Part shown: positions 28,427-36,875 of the stretch, one piece after another
Position numbering within the stretch: position 1 is the first letter of the stretch
How the letters are laid out: each line of letters starts with the position of its first letter
From: Synechocystis sp. PCC 7509
Lineage (GTDB): Bacteria; Cyanobacteriota; Cyanobacteriia; Cyanobacteriales; Chroococcidiopsidaceae
Assembly: GCF_000332075.2 (NCBI RefSeq)
Contig: NZ_ALVU02000001.1
Location: 3,856,324-3,920,323 of the forward strand
Direction of reading: 5' to 3'
Length of the DNA: 64,000 nt
The notes under the pieces: generated by a model
Seen by the model: only the letters and a program-made list of their open reading frames with translations
Databases searched by the model: none
Told to the model about the DNA's origin: nothing
Position numbers and translations under genes: made by a program

Positions 28427-29542
28427 TCATGTTGATATTTGCCCAGCACAAACTTTGAGAATTTGCGAAGATTTTAACCACTGAGCATCAAAAGAACCAA
28501 GATGAGTAGTAGTAATTAGAGTTTGAAATCGGTCTTGAATGGCATCTAGTAGTTGATTTTGACGGTTTAAATCCAGTTCTGCTAAGACATCATCAAGTAA
28601 TAATAGAGGGGGTTCGCCAATAACTTCTTCAATTAATTTTAGTTCTGCAAGTTTGAGAGCTAATACTAAAGTGCGTTGTTGACCTTGAGAACCATAGGAT
28701 CTGGCGGGAGTTTGATTAATAATCAACTCAATTTCGTCGCGGTGAGGGCCAACTAAAGTAGTTCCTTGATGAAATTCTGCGACTTCTCTAGTAGCAATTT
28801 TTGTTAAAAAAGCTTGCTGTACTTGCTCCGGTTCGTTGTGTTCAGTGGAAATATTTGGGGCATATTTTAGTTCTAATAATTCGGTACTACCACTAATGCT
28901 AGAGTGCCAAGCAGAGGCAATAGGAGCTAATCTTTCTACAGCCCGCGATCGCCTTCTCGTGACTCTAGAGCCTGTAACAGCTAACTGCACGTTCCAAAGC
29001 GCCAATTCTTGCTGGCTTTCTTTAATCCCCAATTCTTGAACTTTCTTTAAAAAAGCATTGCGCTGTCGCAATACTTGGTTGTACTGCTGCAAAATGTAGG
29101 CATAAATCGGTTCTAGCTGAATTAATAAAGTATCTAACCAATGACGGCGTTGTTCGGGTCCACCCCGCACTAAGTCTAAATCTAAGCTAGAAAACTGTAC
29201 GGCATTTAGTACCCCCAAAAAATCCAACTGACGGCGCAGAGTTTCGCTATTTTTAGCAACACTGCGGCGACCGTTGCGACGTAAGGTTATAGATAAGTCG
29301 CTAATGCCATTAAGACGTTCAATAGTGGCGCTAATTTGCCCTACTGGTTCAGATTCTCTCACTAGATCACGATCGCGGCTGTTACGGTGCGATCGCAAAG
29401 TAGCTAATAATTCCACTGCTTCTAGTAAATTTGACTTTCCCTGAGCATTATCGCCAACTAAAATTGTTTTTGGGGCAAGAAAGTCTATTTTTTGCTCTTG
29501 GTAGTTGCGAAATTGGCGAATTTGTAGAGTTTTTAGGTACAT
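28427..29542 (-). CDS. recF: DNA replication and repair protein RecF
   Basis: 371 residues from ATG at 29542 (MYLKTLQIRQFRNYQEQKID). An upstream extension of five codons is possible but unlikely. RecF is an SMC-like ATPase that loads RecA at gaps with RecO and RecR. Walker A is GDNAQGKSN, the signature region is SYGSQGQQRTLVLALKLAEL and Walker B is LLLLDDVLAELD. GPHRDE before the signature is the usual RecF element. Length is normal. In many bacteria recF follows dnaN; here the neighbours are an amidase and a P-type ATPase instead. Confidence 0.95.
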   Translation of the reverse strand: MYLKTLQIRQFRNYQEQKIDFLAPKTILVGDNAQGKSNLLEAVELLATLRSHRNSRDRDLVRESEPVGQISATIERLNGISDLSITLRRNGRRSVAKNSETLRRQLDFLGVLNAVQFSSLDLDLVRGGPEQRRHWLDTLLIQLEPIYAYILQQYNQVLRQRNAFLKKVQELGIKESQQELALWNVQLAVTGSRVTRRRSRAVERLAPIASAWHSSISGSTELLELKYAPNISTEHNEPEQVQQAFLTKIATREVAEFHQGTTLVGPHRDEIELIINQTPARSYGSQGQQRTLVLALKLAELKLIEEVIGEPPLLLLDDVLAELDLNRQNQLLDAIQDRFQTLITTTHLGSFDAQWLKSSQILKVCAGQIST

Positions 29543-29596
29543 AGTGTAGGGGCGCATAGGTGCGCCCTAAAAGCAGAATTTAGCTAAAAATCCCTT

Positions 29597-32401
29597 CTAT
29601 GCTTTCTTTTTAACCAAGCGCACAAACAATTTTTCGCCTTCAATCCAGACAAACATTAAAGCACTAAAGCCGAAACAAATAGCTAGTTCAAAAGGAGATA
29701 GGTAGTAAGTGCCAAAAAATTGCTGTAAGGGTGGGACGTAAACTAGCAATAGTTGTAAGCAAGTTGTAACTACGACCGCCGCTAGCAAAAAGGGATTAGA
29801 TAGAGGATTTAGCTCTATTGTTAGCTGGGTATTGGAACGAATGGCGATCGCGTGTCCCATTTGAGCAATACACAAAGTAGTAAATACCATTGTTTTCCAA
29901 GTGTTGGGATCGCGGGGATAACCAGGAGCATTAGTATAGCCGTAAGCCCATACCATTAAAGCAATGGTGATGATTGCAAAGACAATCCCAATTCTTACCA
30001 TATAAGAACCTAATCCCCTAGCAAAAATGCTTTCGCGTGGATTAAAAGGCGGACGATTCATTACGTTTGGTTCGGCGGGTTCTACAGCTAAAGCTAGTGC
30101 TGGTACGCCATCAGTAACTAAGTTCATCCACAAAATTTGTAATGGACTTAAGGGAATCCCACTTAGTCCTAAAATTGGAGCGGCGGCGATCGTAATTACT
30201 TCCCCGATATTGCTACCCAAAATGTACTTAATAAAGCGGCGAATATTGGTGTAAACAACTCTACCTTCTTCGGTTGCGGCGACGATGGTAGCAAAGTTGT
30301 CATCTAGCAAAACCATGTCGCTTGCTTCTTTACTCACATCTGTACCTGTGATGCCCATAGCGATACCGATATCGGCTTGTTTGAGTGCCGGGGCATCGTT
30401 GACTCCATCGCCCGTCATAGCTACGAATCTGCCCCGCTTTTGCAAGGCTTGGACGATGCGTAATTTGTGTTCCGGGGAAACTCTGGCATAGATGCTAACT
30501 AAATCTACTTCTTTTTCTAACTCCTCTTGGCTCATGCGTTCCAATTCTTGCCCAATTAAAACGCGATCGCTTGCTTGAGCAATTCCTAAATCCGCCGCGA
30601 TCGCTCTAGCCGTTAATTGGTGATCTCCAGTAATCATAATTGGACGAATCCCCGCTTGGCGACACTTGGCTACAGCATCTCTTACTTCTGGACGTGGTGC
30701 GTCGAGCATTCCCACTAAACCTAGCCAAACTAATCCAGCTTCTTCGGTTTCTTGAGAGTTGTCTGGGGGTATATTTGCAAGGGGTTTGTAAGCAAAACCC
30801 AAGACTCGCAAGCCGTTACTTGCCATTTGGTCGTTTTGGGTTAAAATTTGCGCTCTTTGTTCTTGGCTAACGGGGACAATTTGTTCGCCTGTGTGAATGC
30901 GATCGCATCTTTCTAAAGTTAATTCTGGTGAACCCTTTGTAAACATTACATAGTTTTGTGCCTCTAATAAGCCATTTTGTAATGCTTGGCTGCTAACTTC
31001 TGGTTCTACCGTACAAATAACGCTCATCCGCTTGCGTTCGGAGGAAAAGGGAAATTCAGCGACGCGGGGTAAACGAGCTTGCCATTGATCTCTTTCTACT
31101 CCAGCTTTACCCGCCAAAGATAGTAAAGCGCCTTCAGTGGGATCGCCGATAATAATCCATTGTCCTTGGTCTTGTTGCAAGTTTGAATCGTTACAAAGGG
31201 CGCAAGCAACTAACAATGCTTGTAATTCTGGGTACTCTTGACTATTAGTTTTAGTTCCATCGATTTGAAACTCCCCATTGGGTTCATAACCTTCCCCAGT
31301 AACTTTAAAAGCGCGGTGATTTGTGTAGGCATTTTGCACCACCATTTTATTTTGCGTCAATGTCCCAGTTTTATCTGAGCAAATAGTTGTGACGCTGCCA
31401 AGAGTTTCTACGGCGGGGAGTTTACGAATTAATGCTTTGCGTTTTACCATCCGTTGCGTTCCCAAAGCAAGCGTAACGGTAATTACGGCGGGTAAGCCTT
31501 CAGGAACTACCGCTACAGCCATACTTAAAGACACTTCTAGCAAGCCTTCAAAAGCTCCCCATCCGGCGCGGAGTACGCCTACTCCTACTACTAAAGCCAC
31601 TAAAGCTAAAGAGCCAGAAACTAAGACATTTCCTAGTTGTTCCATTCTCTTTTGCAAAGGCGTAGGTTCGCTTTCCACCGACTGCAACAGCGCTGCAATG
31701 CGCCCCAGTTCGGTTTGCATTCCCGTACCCGTAACGATCGCTTTGGCGCGTCCTTGGACGATCTCAGTGCCTTGAAACACTAAATTAAGGCGATCGCCTA
31801 ATGAAGTATCTTCAGGCAATTGCAACTCGGCTTGCTTTTCAACAGCGTGAGCTTCTCCAGTTAAAGCCGATTCCCGCACTTGCAAATTAGATTCTTCGAG
31901 TAAGCGTCCGTCGGCAGCTAATTGTACGCCTGCTTCTAAAAGCATTACATCCCCTGGGACTAATTCTTTAGCAGCAACTTCGCTCAGTCTACCGTCTCGT
32001 AAAACGCGCACTAAGGGCGAGGAAAGGCGTTTGAGGGCGGCTAGAGCTTTTTCGGCGCGGCTTTCTTGGAGGTAGCCCAAAATACCGTTAAGAATCACAA
32101 TTAAAGAAATGGCGATCGCATCTTTGGGAAAACTGCCGCTTCTAAGATCCAAAATTGCTGATACCACAGCTACAGCAATCAACATCAACAACATGATGTT
32201 TTTGAACTGATCAATCAAAATTACAAATGGGCTGCGTCCAGCAGTCTCCTGTAACTCGTTTGGGCCGTATCGCTCTTGGCGTTGCTGTACTTCAGTAGAG
32301 CTTAAACCTAGAGTGCGATCGCTTCCCAGCACTTGTAAGGTTTTGTCAATTTCTAAGTTGTGCCAGACGGAGGGTTCTTTAGGTAGAGAATTTGCAGACA
32401 T
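29597..32401 (-). CDS. P-type cation ATPase, PacL/SERCA-like (Ca2+-type)
   Basis: 934 residues. A full P2-type ATPase with an N-terminal cation-ATPase domain, actuator, P and N domains and about ten membrane segments. The phosphorylated aspartate is D343 in [12 protein letters not shown]. The actuator motif is [10 protein letters not shown], the hinge is [20 protein letters not shown], and the membrane-site motif [14 protein letters not shown] matches the PEGL element of Ca2+ and Na+/K+ pumps. It resembles cyanobacterial PacL. Transported ion is inferred as Ca2+, with Mn2+ possible. A single-gene unit divergent from the transglutaminase gene. No heavy-metal domains are present. Confidence 0.9.
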   Translation of the reverse strand: MSANSLPKEPSVWHNLEIDKTLQVLGSDRTLGLSSTEVQQRQERYGPNELQETAGRSPFVILIDQFKNIMLLMLIAVAVVSAILDLRSGSFPKDAIAISLIVILNGILGYLQESRAEKALAALKRLSSPLVRVLRDGRLSEVAAKELVPGDVMLLEAGVQLAADGRLLEESNLQVRESALTGEAHAVEKQAELQLPEDTSLGDRLNLVFQGTEIVQGRAKAIVTGTGMQTELGRIAALLQSVESEPTPLQKRMEQLGNVLVSGSLALVALVVGVGVLRAGWGAFEGLLEVSLSMAVAVVPEGLPAVITVTLALGTQRMVKRKALIRKLPAVETLGSVTTICSDKTGTLTQNKMVVQNAYTNHRAFKVTGEGYEPNGEFQIDGTKTNSQEYPELQALLVACALCNDSNLQQDQGQWIIIGDPTEGALLSLAGKAGVERDQWQARLPRVAEFPFSSERKRMSVICTVEPEVSSQALQNGLLEAQNYVMFTKGSPELTLERCDRIHTGEQIVPVSQEQRAQILTQNDQMASNGLRVLGFAYKPLANIPPDNSQETEEAGLVWLGLVGMLDAPRPEVRDAVAKCRQAGIRPIMITGDHQLTARAIAADLGIAQASDRVLIGQELERMSQEELEKEVDLVSIYARVSPEHKLRIVQALQKRGRFVAMTGDGVNDAPALKQADIGIAMGITGTDVSKEASDMVLLDDNFATIVAATEEGRVVYTNIRRFIKYILGSNIGEVITIAAAPILGLSGIPLSPLQILWMNLVTDGVPALALAVEPAEPNVMNRPPFNPRESIFARGLGSYMVRIGIVFAIITIALMVWAYGYTNAPGYPRDPNTWKTMVFTTLCIAQMGHAIAIRSNTQLTIELNPLSNPFLLAAVVVTTCLQLLLVYVPPLQQFFGTYYLSPFELAICFGFSALMFVWIEGEKLFVRLVKKKA

Positions 32402-32635
32402 GGGGTAGTTTTAAGTAAAATACTTACTAAAAATCATAGTGGAGCTAATATCTATTGAGCTTAAAAATTAAACTTATTGGCTCAATTTGTCATTTTTGCT
32501 GTTTTTGTGCTAAAAAAGCTCAAGTTACAGCGCGTACAGATTAAAGTTACAAAACTTGTTTAGGATTGGTATTAGGTTGTTAGTTGCTCTTTAGTAATTA
32601 GCCACCTAAAAATTAATCTACTAAATAAATTTAGT

Positions 32636-34303
32636 ATGAATCCTGTGAACTCGGTTTCCCTCAGCAATGATACGTCAGGACGACGGAGAACAATTAGACC
32701 CATTGGTGCTGCTGCAATTGCTGGCATTACTTTTTTGGGGGATCGACTCCTGGCTATTGATACGGTAAAAGGGCATTTATTACAAATAGATCCCACTAAC
32801 GACAATACAACGATTCTCAATACTCTCCAGGCAGCAGATTTTGTTGATGTAACTGGTTTGTGCCTATGGGAAGATACTTTATGGTTTGCACAAGGTGACA
32901 CCGTTTACTTCTGTCCTAAGGGAGAATTTCAACTCAAATCTTTTGTAACTTTGCCTTATCAAGCTGATGGCGTTGCAGTTTGGGAGTCTACGGTTTATGT
33001 TACTTGCCAAAAAGCAGGCTATATTTTGATCTACGATCGCAATACCCGCAGGCAAATTACCAAATTCTACGCGCCAGGGGTAGGAATCGAAAATATTACT
33101 ATTCGCGGCGAAGAAATTTGGGTTAGCGATATCACCGAACAAACGGTATATTGTCTCGACAGGGCAACCGGAGCAATTAAGTTTAGCGTTCTAACTCCTT
33201 TTGAACGTCCTACAGGTTTAGCTTTTCATACTAATTCTGAAACTAATGTATCGACGCTGTACATAGCTTACGCTGGAGAGGAAGCTTATATTCGAGATAA
33301 TCCCAATGCTGACCCCTCCCACGAATTAACTTACCGCGATCGCACTTTTATCCATCCTCTCGATTTTCACTTCAATCCCCAAGGACGTTTTGCCCTTTCT
33401 AATGGCTATTTAATCGAAGCGTCTTATGTGGAAGAAATAGCACCCCTAGAGGAAGTTGATATTAAACAAGTAGAATGGCGCATTGCTTTACCATCAGAAA
33501 GCGATCGCCAAAAAGTTAGAAGTATTGAAAGCGTTGGCGTACCTTTTATTACTGAAGAAGTAAGCGGACAAAAAGTCGCAGTATTTAAGTTTGATAGTCT
33601 TAAACCCGGCGAACGACATATTTTTGGTTGGAAAGCTTTAATTGAAGTGCGTTCTATTAAGTATCGCCTTACGCCTAAAGATATCGAAAAAATCCCCGAA
33701 TTAGACAAAGAAATGACTTTGCGTTATTTGGTAGATGATGATGATTTAGCAATGGATACACCAATCGTTACTCGTGCTGCCCGTGAAGCTATTGGTACAG
33801 AAACAAATCTGTTGCGGAAAATGTACAATATCCGCAATTACGTTTACGACCAACTTTCCTATGGTATTAAGCCTCATATTGATAGCCCAGATATCGCCTT
33901 AGAACGGGGCGTTGGTTCTTGTGGTGAGTACGTAGGGGTTTTACTTGCTTTATCGCGCTTAAATGGCATCGCTTGCCGCACTATTGGGCGTTATAAATGT
34001 CCTCCCTTACCGGAACAAAAAAACGTCCCTCTGCAACCAGATTTTAATCATGTGTGGTTAGAATTTTACGTGCCGGGAATTGGTTGGCTACCTATGGAAT
34101 CAAACCCCGATGATGTCTCTGATACTGGCCCTTATCCATCACGGTTTTTTATGGGTTTAGCTTGGTATCATATTGAAATTGGTAAAGGGATTACTTTTGA
34201 AACTTTTACATCTTCTGGTGTCAAGTTAGAAGATATTTCAATTGGAGACTTGGCGATTAATCACATTCGGTTTACAATTCTTGAAGAATTGCCAGGTTTT
34301 TGA
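32636..34303 (+). CDS. Transglutaminase-like protein with N-terminal beta-propeller repeats
   Basis: 555 residues. The first 270 residues carry NHL/YVTN-like propeller blades (ITFLGDRLLAIDTVKGHL, DGVAVWESTVYVTCQKAG). The C-terminal half (about 395-510) is a transglutaminase core: C429 in GVGSCGEYVGVLLAL, H472 in FNHVWLEFYV and the WLPMESNPDD motif, where E488 stands at the place usually held by the catalytic aspartate (WxPxD). Whether it is an active protease or transglutaminase is uncertain. No signal peptide is visible. It is probably its own transcription unit, ending 184 bases before the RNA-binding protein gene. Confidence 0.8.
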   Translation: MNPVNSVSLSNDTSGRRRTIRPIGAAAIAGITFLGDRLLAIDTVKGHLLQIDPTNDNTTILNTLQAADFVDVTGLCLWEDTLWFAQGDTVYFCPKGEFQLKSFVTLPYQADGVAVWESTVYVTCQKAGYILIYDRNTRRQITKFYAPGVGIENITIRGEEIWVSDITEQTVYCLDRATGAIKFSVLTPFERPTGLAFHTNSETNVSTLYIAYAGEEAYIRDNPNADPSHELTYRDRTFIHPLDFHFNPQGRFALSNGYLIEASYVEEIAPLEEVDIKQVEWRIALPSESDRQKVRSIESVGVPFITEEVSGQKVAVFKFDSLKPGERHIFGWKALIEVRSIKYRLTPKDIEKIPELDKEMTLRYLVDDDDLAMDTPIVTRAAREAIGTETNLLRKMYNIRNYVYDQLSYGIKPHIDSPDIALERGVGSCGEYVGVLLALSRLNGIACRTIGRYKCPPLPEQKNVPLQPDFNHVWLEFYVPGIGWLPMESNPDDVSDTGPYPSRFFMGLAWYHIEIGKGITFETFTSSGVKLEDISIGDLAINHIRFTILEELPGF

Positions 34304-34487
34304 GAACTTCAGAGCGTTGCTGCCATTGGCTTGAGGGCAAGCCAGAGGTAACGATTGTGTGTTAAAATATCAACCGTGAGTCAGATTCGGTTGAAGGCTT
34401 TGTTATTTGCTACAAAACCTTTTTTTCTATGCCGACGGGTATATCTCCGAACTGGAGCGTTTTTACATTGATTTTTGGAGATATTTC

Positions 34488-34811
34488 ATGTCGATTTATG
34501 TAGGGAACTTATCCTACCAGGTGAATGAGGAAGACGTTACGGCAGTCTTCAAAGAATACGGAAATGTGAAGCAAGTACAAGTTCCGATGGATAGAGAAAC
34601 TGGTCGTCCTCGTGGTTTTTGTTTTGTAGAAATGGAAACGGAGGCAGAAGAAACGGCGGCTATTGATGCTCTAGATGGCGCGGAATGGATGGGACGCAAT
34701 TTGAAAGTCAATAAAGCCAAACCCCGCGAAGATCGTGGCGGACGTTCCGGTGGTGGAAATCGCGGCGGTGGTAATAGATTTTCTCGTGGTGGCGGTGGCG
34801 GCGGCTATTAA
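34488..34811 (+). CDS. rbp: RNA-binding protein with RRM and Gly-rich tail
   Basis: 107 residues from ATG at 34488, which has GGAG eight bases upstream; the longer frame starting at 34407 is rejected. The RRM has RNP2 SIYVGNLSY (residues 2-10) and RNP1 RGFCFVEM. The tail after about residue 83 is Arg/Gly-rich (GGGNRGGGNRFSRGGGGGGY). Cyanobacterial Rbp proteins are cold-induced RNA binders. The gene precedes rpsU, the known rbp-rpsU arrangement in Anabaena. The ~180-base upstream region holds a possible long 5' leader, which in relatives mediates cold regulation (inference). A perfect hairpin at 34833-34860 lies between the two genes. Confidence 0.93.
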   Translation: MSIYVGNLSYQVNEEDVTAVFKEYGNVKQVQVPMDRETGRPRGFCFVEMETEAEETAAIDALDGAEWMGRNLKVNKAKPREDRGGRSGGGNRGGGNRFSRGGGGGGY

Positions 34812-34832
34812 GCCCGAATTTATATTTGCATT

Positions 34833-34860
34833 GTAAGGGTGCAAATCATTGCACCCTTAC
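34833..34860 (+). terminator. Hairpin between rbp and rpsU
   Basis: 12-bp perfect stem (34833-34844 with 34849-34860) with a 4-base loop, followed after 10 bases by TTTTT. It may be a terminator or an attenuating element that lowers read-through into rpsU. Confidence 0.7.
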
Positions 34861-34950
34861 AAATATAATTTTTGCTAACCAAAGCCAGAATTGATAGCCA
34901 ATAGTGAAAGGTTTTTTTATAATGAAAGTTACGAATTAATAGGAGTAAGA

Positions 34951-35130
34951 ATGACCCAAGTTGTATTAGGCGAAAATGAAGGCATAGACTCAGCTTTACG
35001 TCGGTTTAAACGGCAAGTTTCAAAGGCAGGAATTTTGGCTGATGTTAAGTATCATCGGCATTTTGAAACGCCCCTTGAGAAACGCAAGCGCAAATTAGTT
35101 GCCGCTAGACGCAAACGTCGCTTCAGATAA
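34951..35130 (+). CDS. rpsU: 30S ribosomal protein S21
   Basis: 59 residues from ATG at 34951, with AGGAG six bases upstream; the longer upstream frame is a shadow. The sequence [20 protein letters not shown] and the very basic end (RRKRRFR) are typical. S21 sits on the small subunit near the mRNA exit and helps initiation. It follows rbp after 140 bases and a hairpin, and ends before a hairpin at 35200-35234. Confidence 0.93.
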   Translation: MTQVVLGENEGIDSALRRFKRQVSKAGILADVKYHRHFETPLEKRKRKLVAARRKRRFR

Positions 35131-35199
35131 AAGTATTATTTGCGATCGCAGCTTGGTTTGTCAGGAATAAACAAACTTTAGTTATTTGCATACATTAAA

Positions 35200-35234
35200 A
35201 AAGCGGACGGGGAAGTATAAACCCTATCCGCTTT
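35200..35234. terminator. Terminator hairpin between rpsU and pth
   Basis: AAAGCGGA at 35200-35207 pairs with TCCGCTTT at 35227-35234, with extra G/C pairing (GGG with CCC) inside. It lies between converging genes, so it may work in both directions; A/T runs flank it. Confidence 0.65.
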
Positions 35235-35247
35235 CTAGTTTTGTTTA

Positions 35248-35883
35248 TCAATCGCTTTTTACCAAAATACTGCGACTGTTGTAGCGATTCATCGCTTGTT
35301 CTACTCCTTGCTTTAAGCAAAGTTCTACGCAATCTACCACTACGTTGAGAACTTCTGTAACTATGGGGGATTCTTTCGCGTCAAATTGTCCTAGTACATA
35401 AGAAATAGTTTTTGCATCATCGCCAGAAGCCGCATTTTGAGGTTTTCCGATGCCTATCCGCAGCCTAGGAAAGTTTTGCAATCCCAAATGTGCGATCGCG
35501 CTTTTCATGCCATTATGACCTCCTGCCGAGCCAGACAAGCGCAAGCGCAGTTTTCCTAGGGGCAAATCCATATCATCGTAAATAATTAATACCGATGTTG
35601 GCGGCAACTTAAACCAATCAATCACGGCGCGAATTGATTGCCCGGAACAATTCATATAAGTAAGCGGTTTTAGTAACCTAACTTTATTTAATTGCTTTTG
35701 TCCTTCGCCAAATTCTCCTTGATATTTGCGGTTTTCTGAGAGATTTATTTGCCAAGCGCGGGCGAGTTCATCAATGGCTGCAAAGCCGATATTATGGCGA
35801 GTGCGATCATACTTTGGTCCAGGATTACCTAAGCCAACAATTAGTTGGGGAATTACTATTTGGGAAGCTTGAGCTTCAGTCAT
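35248..35883 (-). CDS. pth: Peptidyl-tRNA hydrolase
   Basis: 211 residues. Pth recycles peptidyl-tRNA by cutting the ester bond. The N-terminal motif LIVGLGNPGPKYDRTRHNIGF contains N20 and the catalytic H30, and IIYDDMDLPLG and SGGHNGMKSA-like AGGHNGMKSAI follow. A slightly extended N-terminus (about 10 residues) precedes the fold. Start ATG at 35883 follows tatA by 18 bases on the same strand, so tatA-pth is probably one operon. Confidence 0.94.
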   Translation of the reverse strand: MTEAQASQIVIPQLIVGLGNPGPKYDRTRHNIGFAAIDELARAWQINLSENRKYQGEFGEGQKQLNKVRLLKPLTYMNCSGQSIRAVIDWFKLPPTSVLIIYDDMDLPLGKLRLRLSGSAGGHNGMKSAIAHLGLQNFPRLRIGIGKPQNAASGDDAKTISYVLGQFDAKESPIVTEVLNVVVDCVELCLKQGVEQAMNRYNSRSILVKSD

Positions 35884-35901
35884 TAGAATTATTGTTAATT
35901 T

Positions 35902-36216
35902 TTAGCTAGGTTCGGAAGTAGCAACAGCTTGACTTTCTGCCTCTGGGGTGGCGGAATGTTCGGCTATGTTTTCCGCCGCAATTGGGGCGGGAGTGATTTG
36001 TTTTGGTTCAATTTCGGCGGTAGTTTTGACGGCGGTTTCTATTTGCTCGGCTTCGCGTTTGAATTCATTTTCAAAATCTTTAGAGGCATCTTGAAAGCTG
36101 CGAATTGCCTTACCCATACTTCTACCTATTTCCGGGAGTTTTTTCGGACCAAATATTAGCAGCGCTACCACCATAATCAACGCCATTTCTGGTAAACCAA
36201 TTCCAAAGACATTCAT
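35902..36216 (-). CDS. tatA: Twin-arginine translocase subunit TatA/TatE
   Basis: 104 residues. The N-terminal helix (about 3-20) and the motif FGPKKLPEIGRSMGKAIRSF followed by an amphipathic helix are the TatA/B signature. The C-terminal tail is Glu/Ala-rich and unstructured. TatA forms the pore of the Tat pathway in the thylakoid and plasma membranes. Length and the FGPKKLPEIGR motif favour TatA/E over TatB. TatC is not in the window. The gene is 18 bases ahead of pth. A Tat substrate is encoded at 52478-54028. Confidence 0.9.
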   Translation of the reverse strand: MNVFGIGLPEMALIMVVALLIFGPKKLPEIGRSMGKAIRSFQDASKDFENEFKREAEQIETAVKTTAEIEPKQITPAPIAAENIAEHSATPEAESQAVATSEPS

Positions 36217-36291
36217 AAATACAACTCCTACAACTTCTTTACGATCTTAGCTTAGGAGAAGTAGCTCCTTGGGTATCATTTCAATAAAAAA

Positions 36292-36306
36292 CCCGGACAA
36301 GCCGGG
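36292..36306 (-). terminator. Intrinsic terminator after psbH
   Basis: CCCGG (36292-36296) pairs with CCGGG (36302-36306) with A/T runs on both sides, giving a T-tract on the minus strand. Placed 38 bases after the psbH stop, ahead of tatA. Confidence 0.75.
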
Positions 36307-36344
36307 AAAAAATACCATCTAAGTAAAAATGCAAATATTGCTAT

Positions 36345-36554
36345 TTAGTTGCCTAAAGTTGTCCAATCAGGGGTTATGTCTACTCTTTCAATCAATAGCG
36401 ATGAGTTGTAGATTTGCAGAATAATCAGCAAAAAGACAAAAAATAGCAGCATAAACACAGCCATTACGGGTGTTGTTCCCCAACCGCGAGCAACTTTACC
36501 GTATTCAGAGTTTAGGGGTCTGAGGATTTCTCCTAACCAAGTCCGTTGTGCCAT
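36345..36554 (-). CDS. psbH: Photosystem II reaction centre protein H
   Basis: 69 residues. PsbH is a one-helix PSII subunit near CP47 and cytochrome b559. The sequence [20 protein letters not shown] and the helix [20 protein letters not shown] are diagnostic. Like other cyanobacterial forms it lacks the extended Thr-rich N-terminus that is phosphorylated in chloroplasts. Divergent from psbN across 84 bases, which is the usual arrangement. Ends at a clear intrinsic terminator. Confidence 0.96.
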   Translation of the reverse strand: MAQRTWLGEILRPLNSEYGKVARGWGTTPVMAVFMLLFFVFLLIILQIYNSSLLIERVDITPDWTTLGN

Positions 36555-36638
36555 AACTTACCGTTTAATAAATTCTAGAAGCTTTTTTTAATGTTCTGTA
36601 ATATTCTATAGGAATAGCACTCATAATTAAAATAGGTC

Positions 36639-36770
36639 ATGGAACCCGCAACAGTTCTTAGCATTTCCGTCTTTGCGATCGTCATTGCCATTACGGGTTT
36701 ATCGATATACACGTCTTTTGGCCCTCCTTCAAAAGAATTAAGCGATCCCTTTGAAGACCACGAAGATTAA
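36639..36770 (+). CDS. psbN: PsbN, photosystem II assembly factor
   Basis: 43 residues, too short for most ORF callers. It reads MEPATVLSISVFAIVIAIT, then a helix end and YTSFGPPSKELSDPFEDHED. This matches PsbN, a thylakoid protein needed for PSII assembly rather than a PSII subunit. It sits divergent from psbH, as in other cyanobacteria, and the ATG at 36639 is preceded by a weak ribosome-binding site (AATAGGTC). Confidence 0.95.
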   Translation: MEPATVLSISVFAIVIAITGLSIYTSFGPPSKELSDPFEDHED

Positions 36771-36875
36771 ATTTATACTTTTTTTGACTTAAAGTCCTAA
36801 TTACCGAGTGTTTGGTGTGAATTGAGGCTAAACACTTAAGTAATTTCTGGGTAGAGCAAGAATCAAGATTTAGCT

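Noticed and set aside
31389-31775. 128-codon plus-strand frame inside the P-type ATPase
   Set aside because: Antisense shadow with Thr/Pro/Ser-rich sequence produced by ATPase codons.
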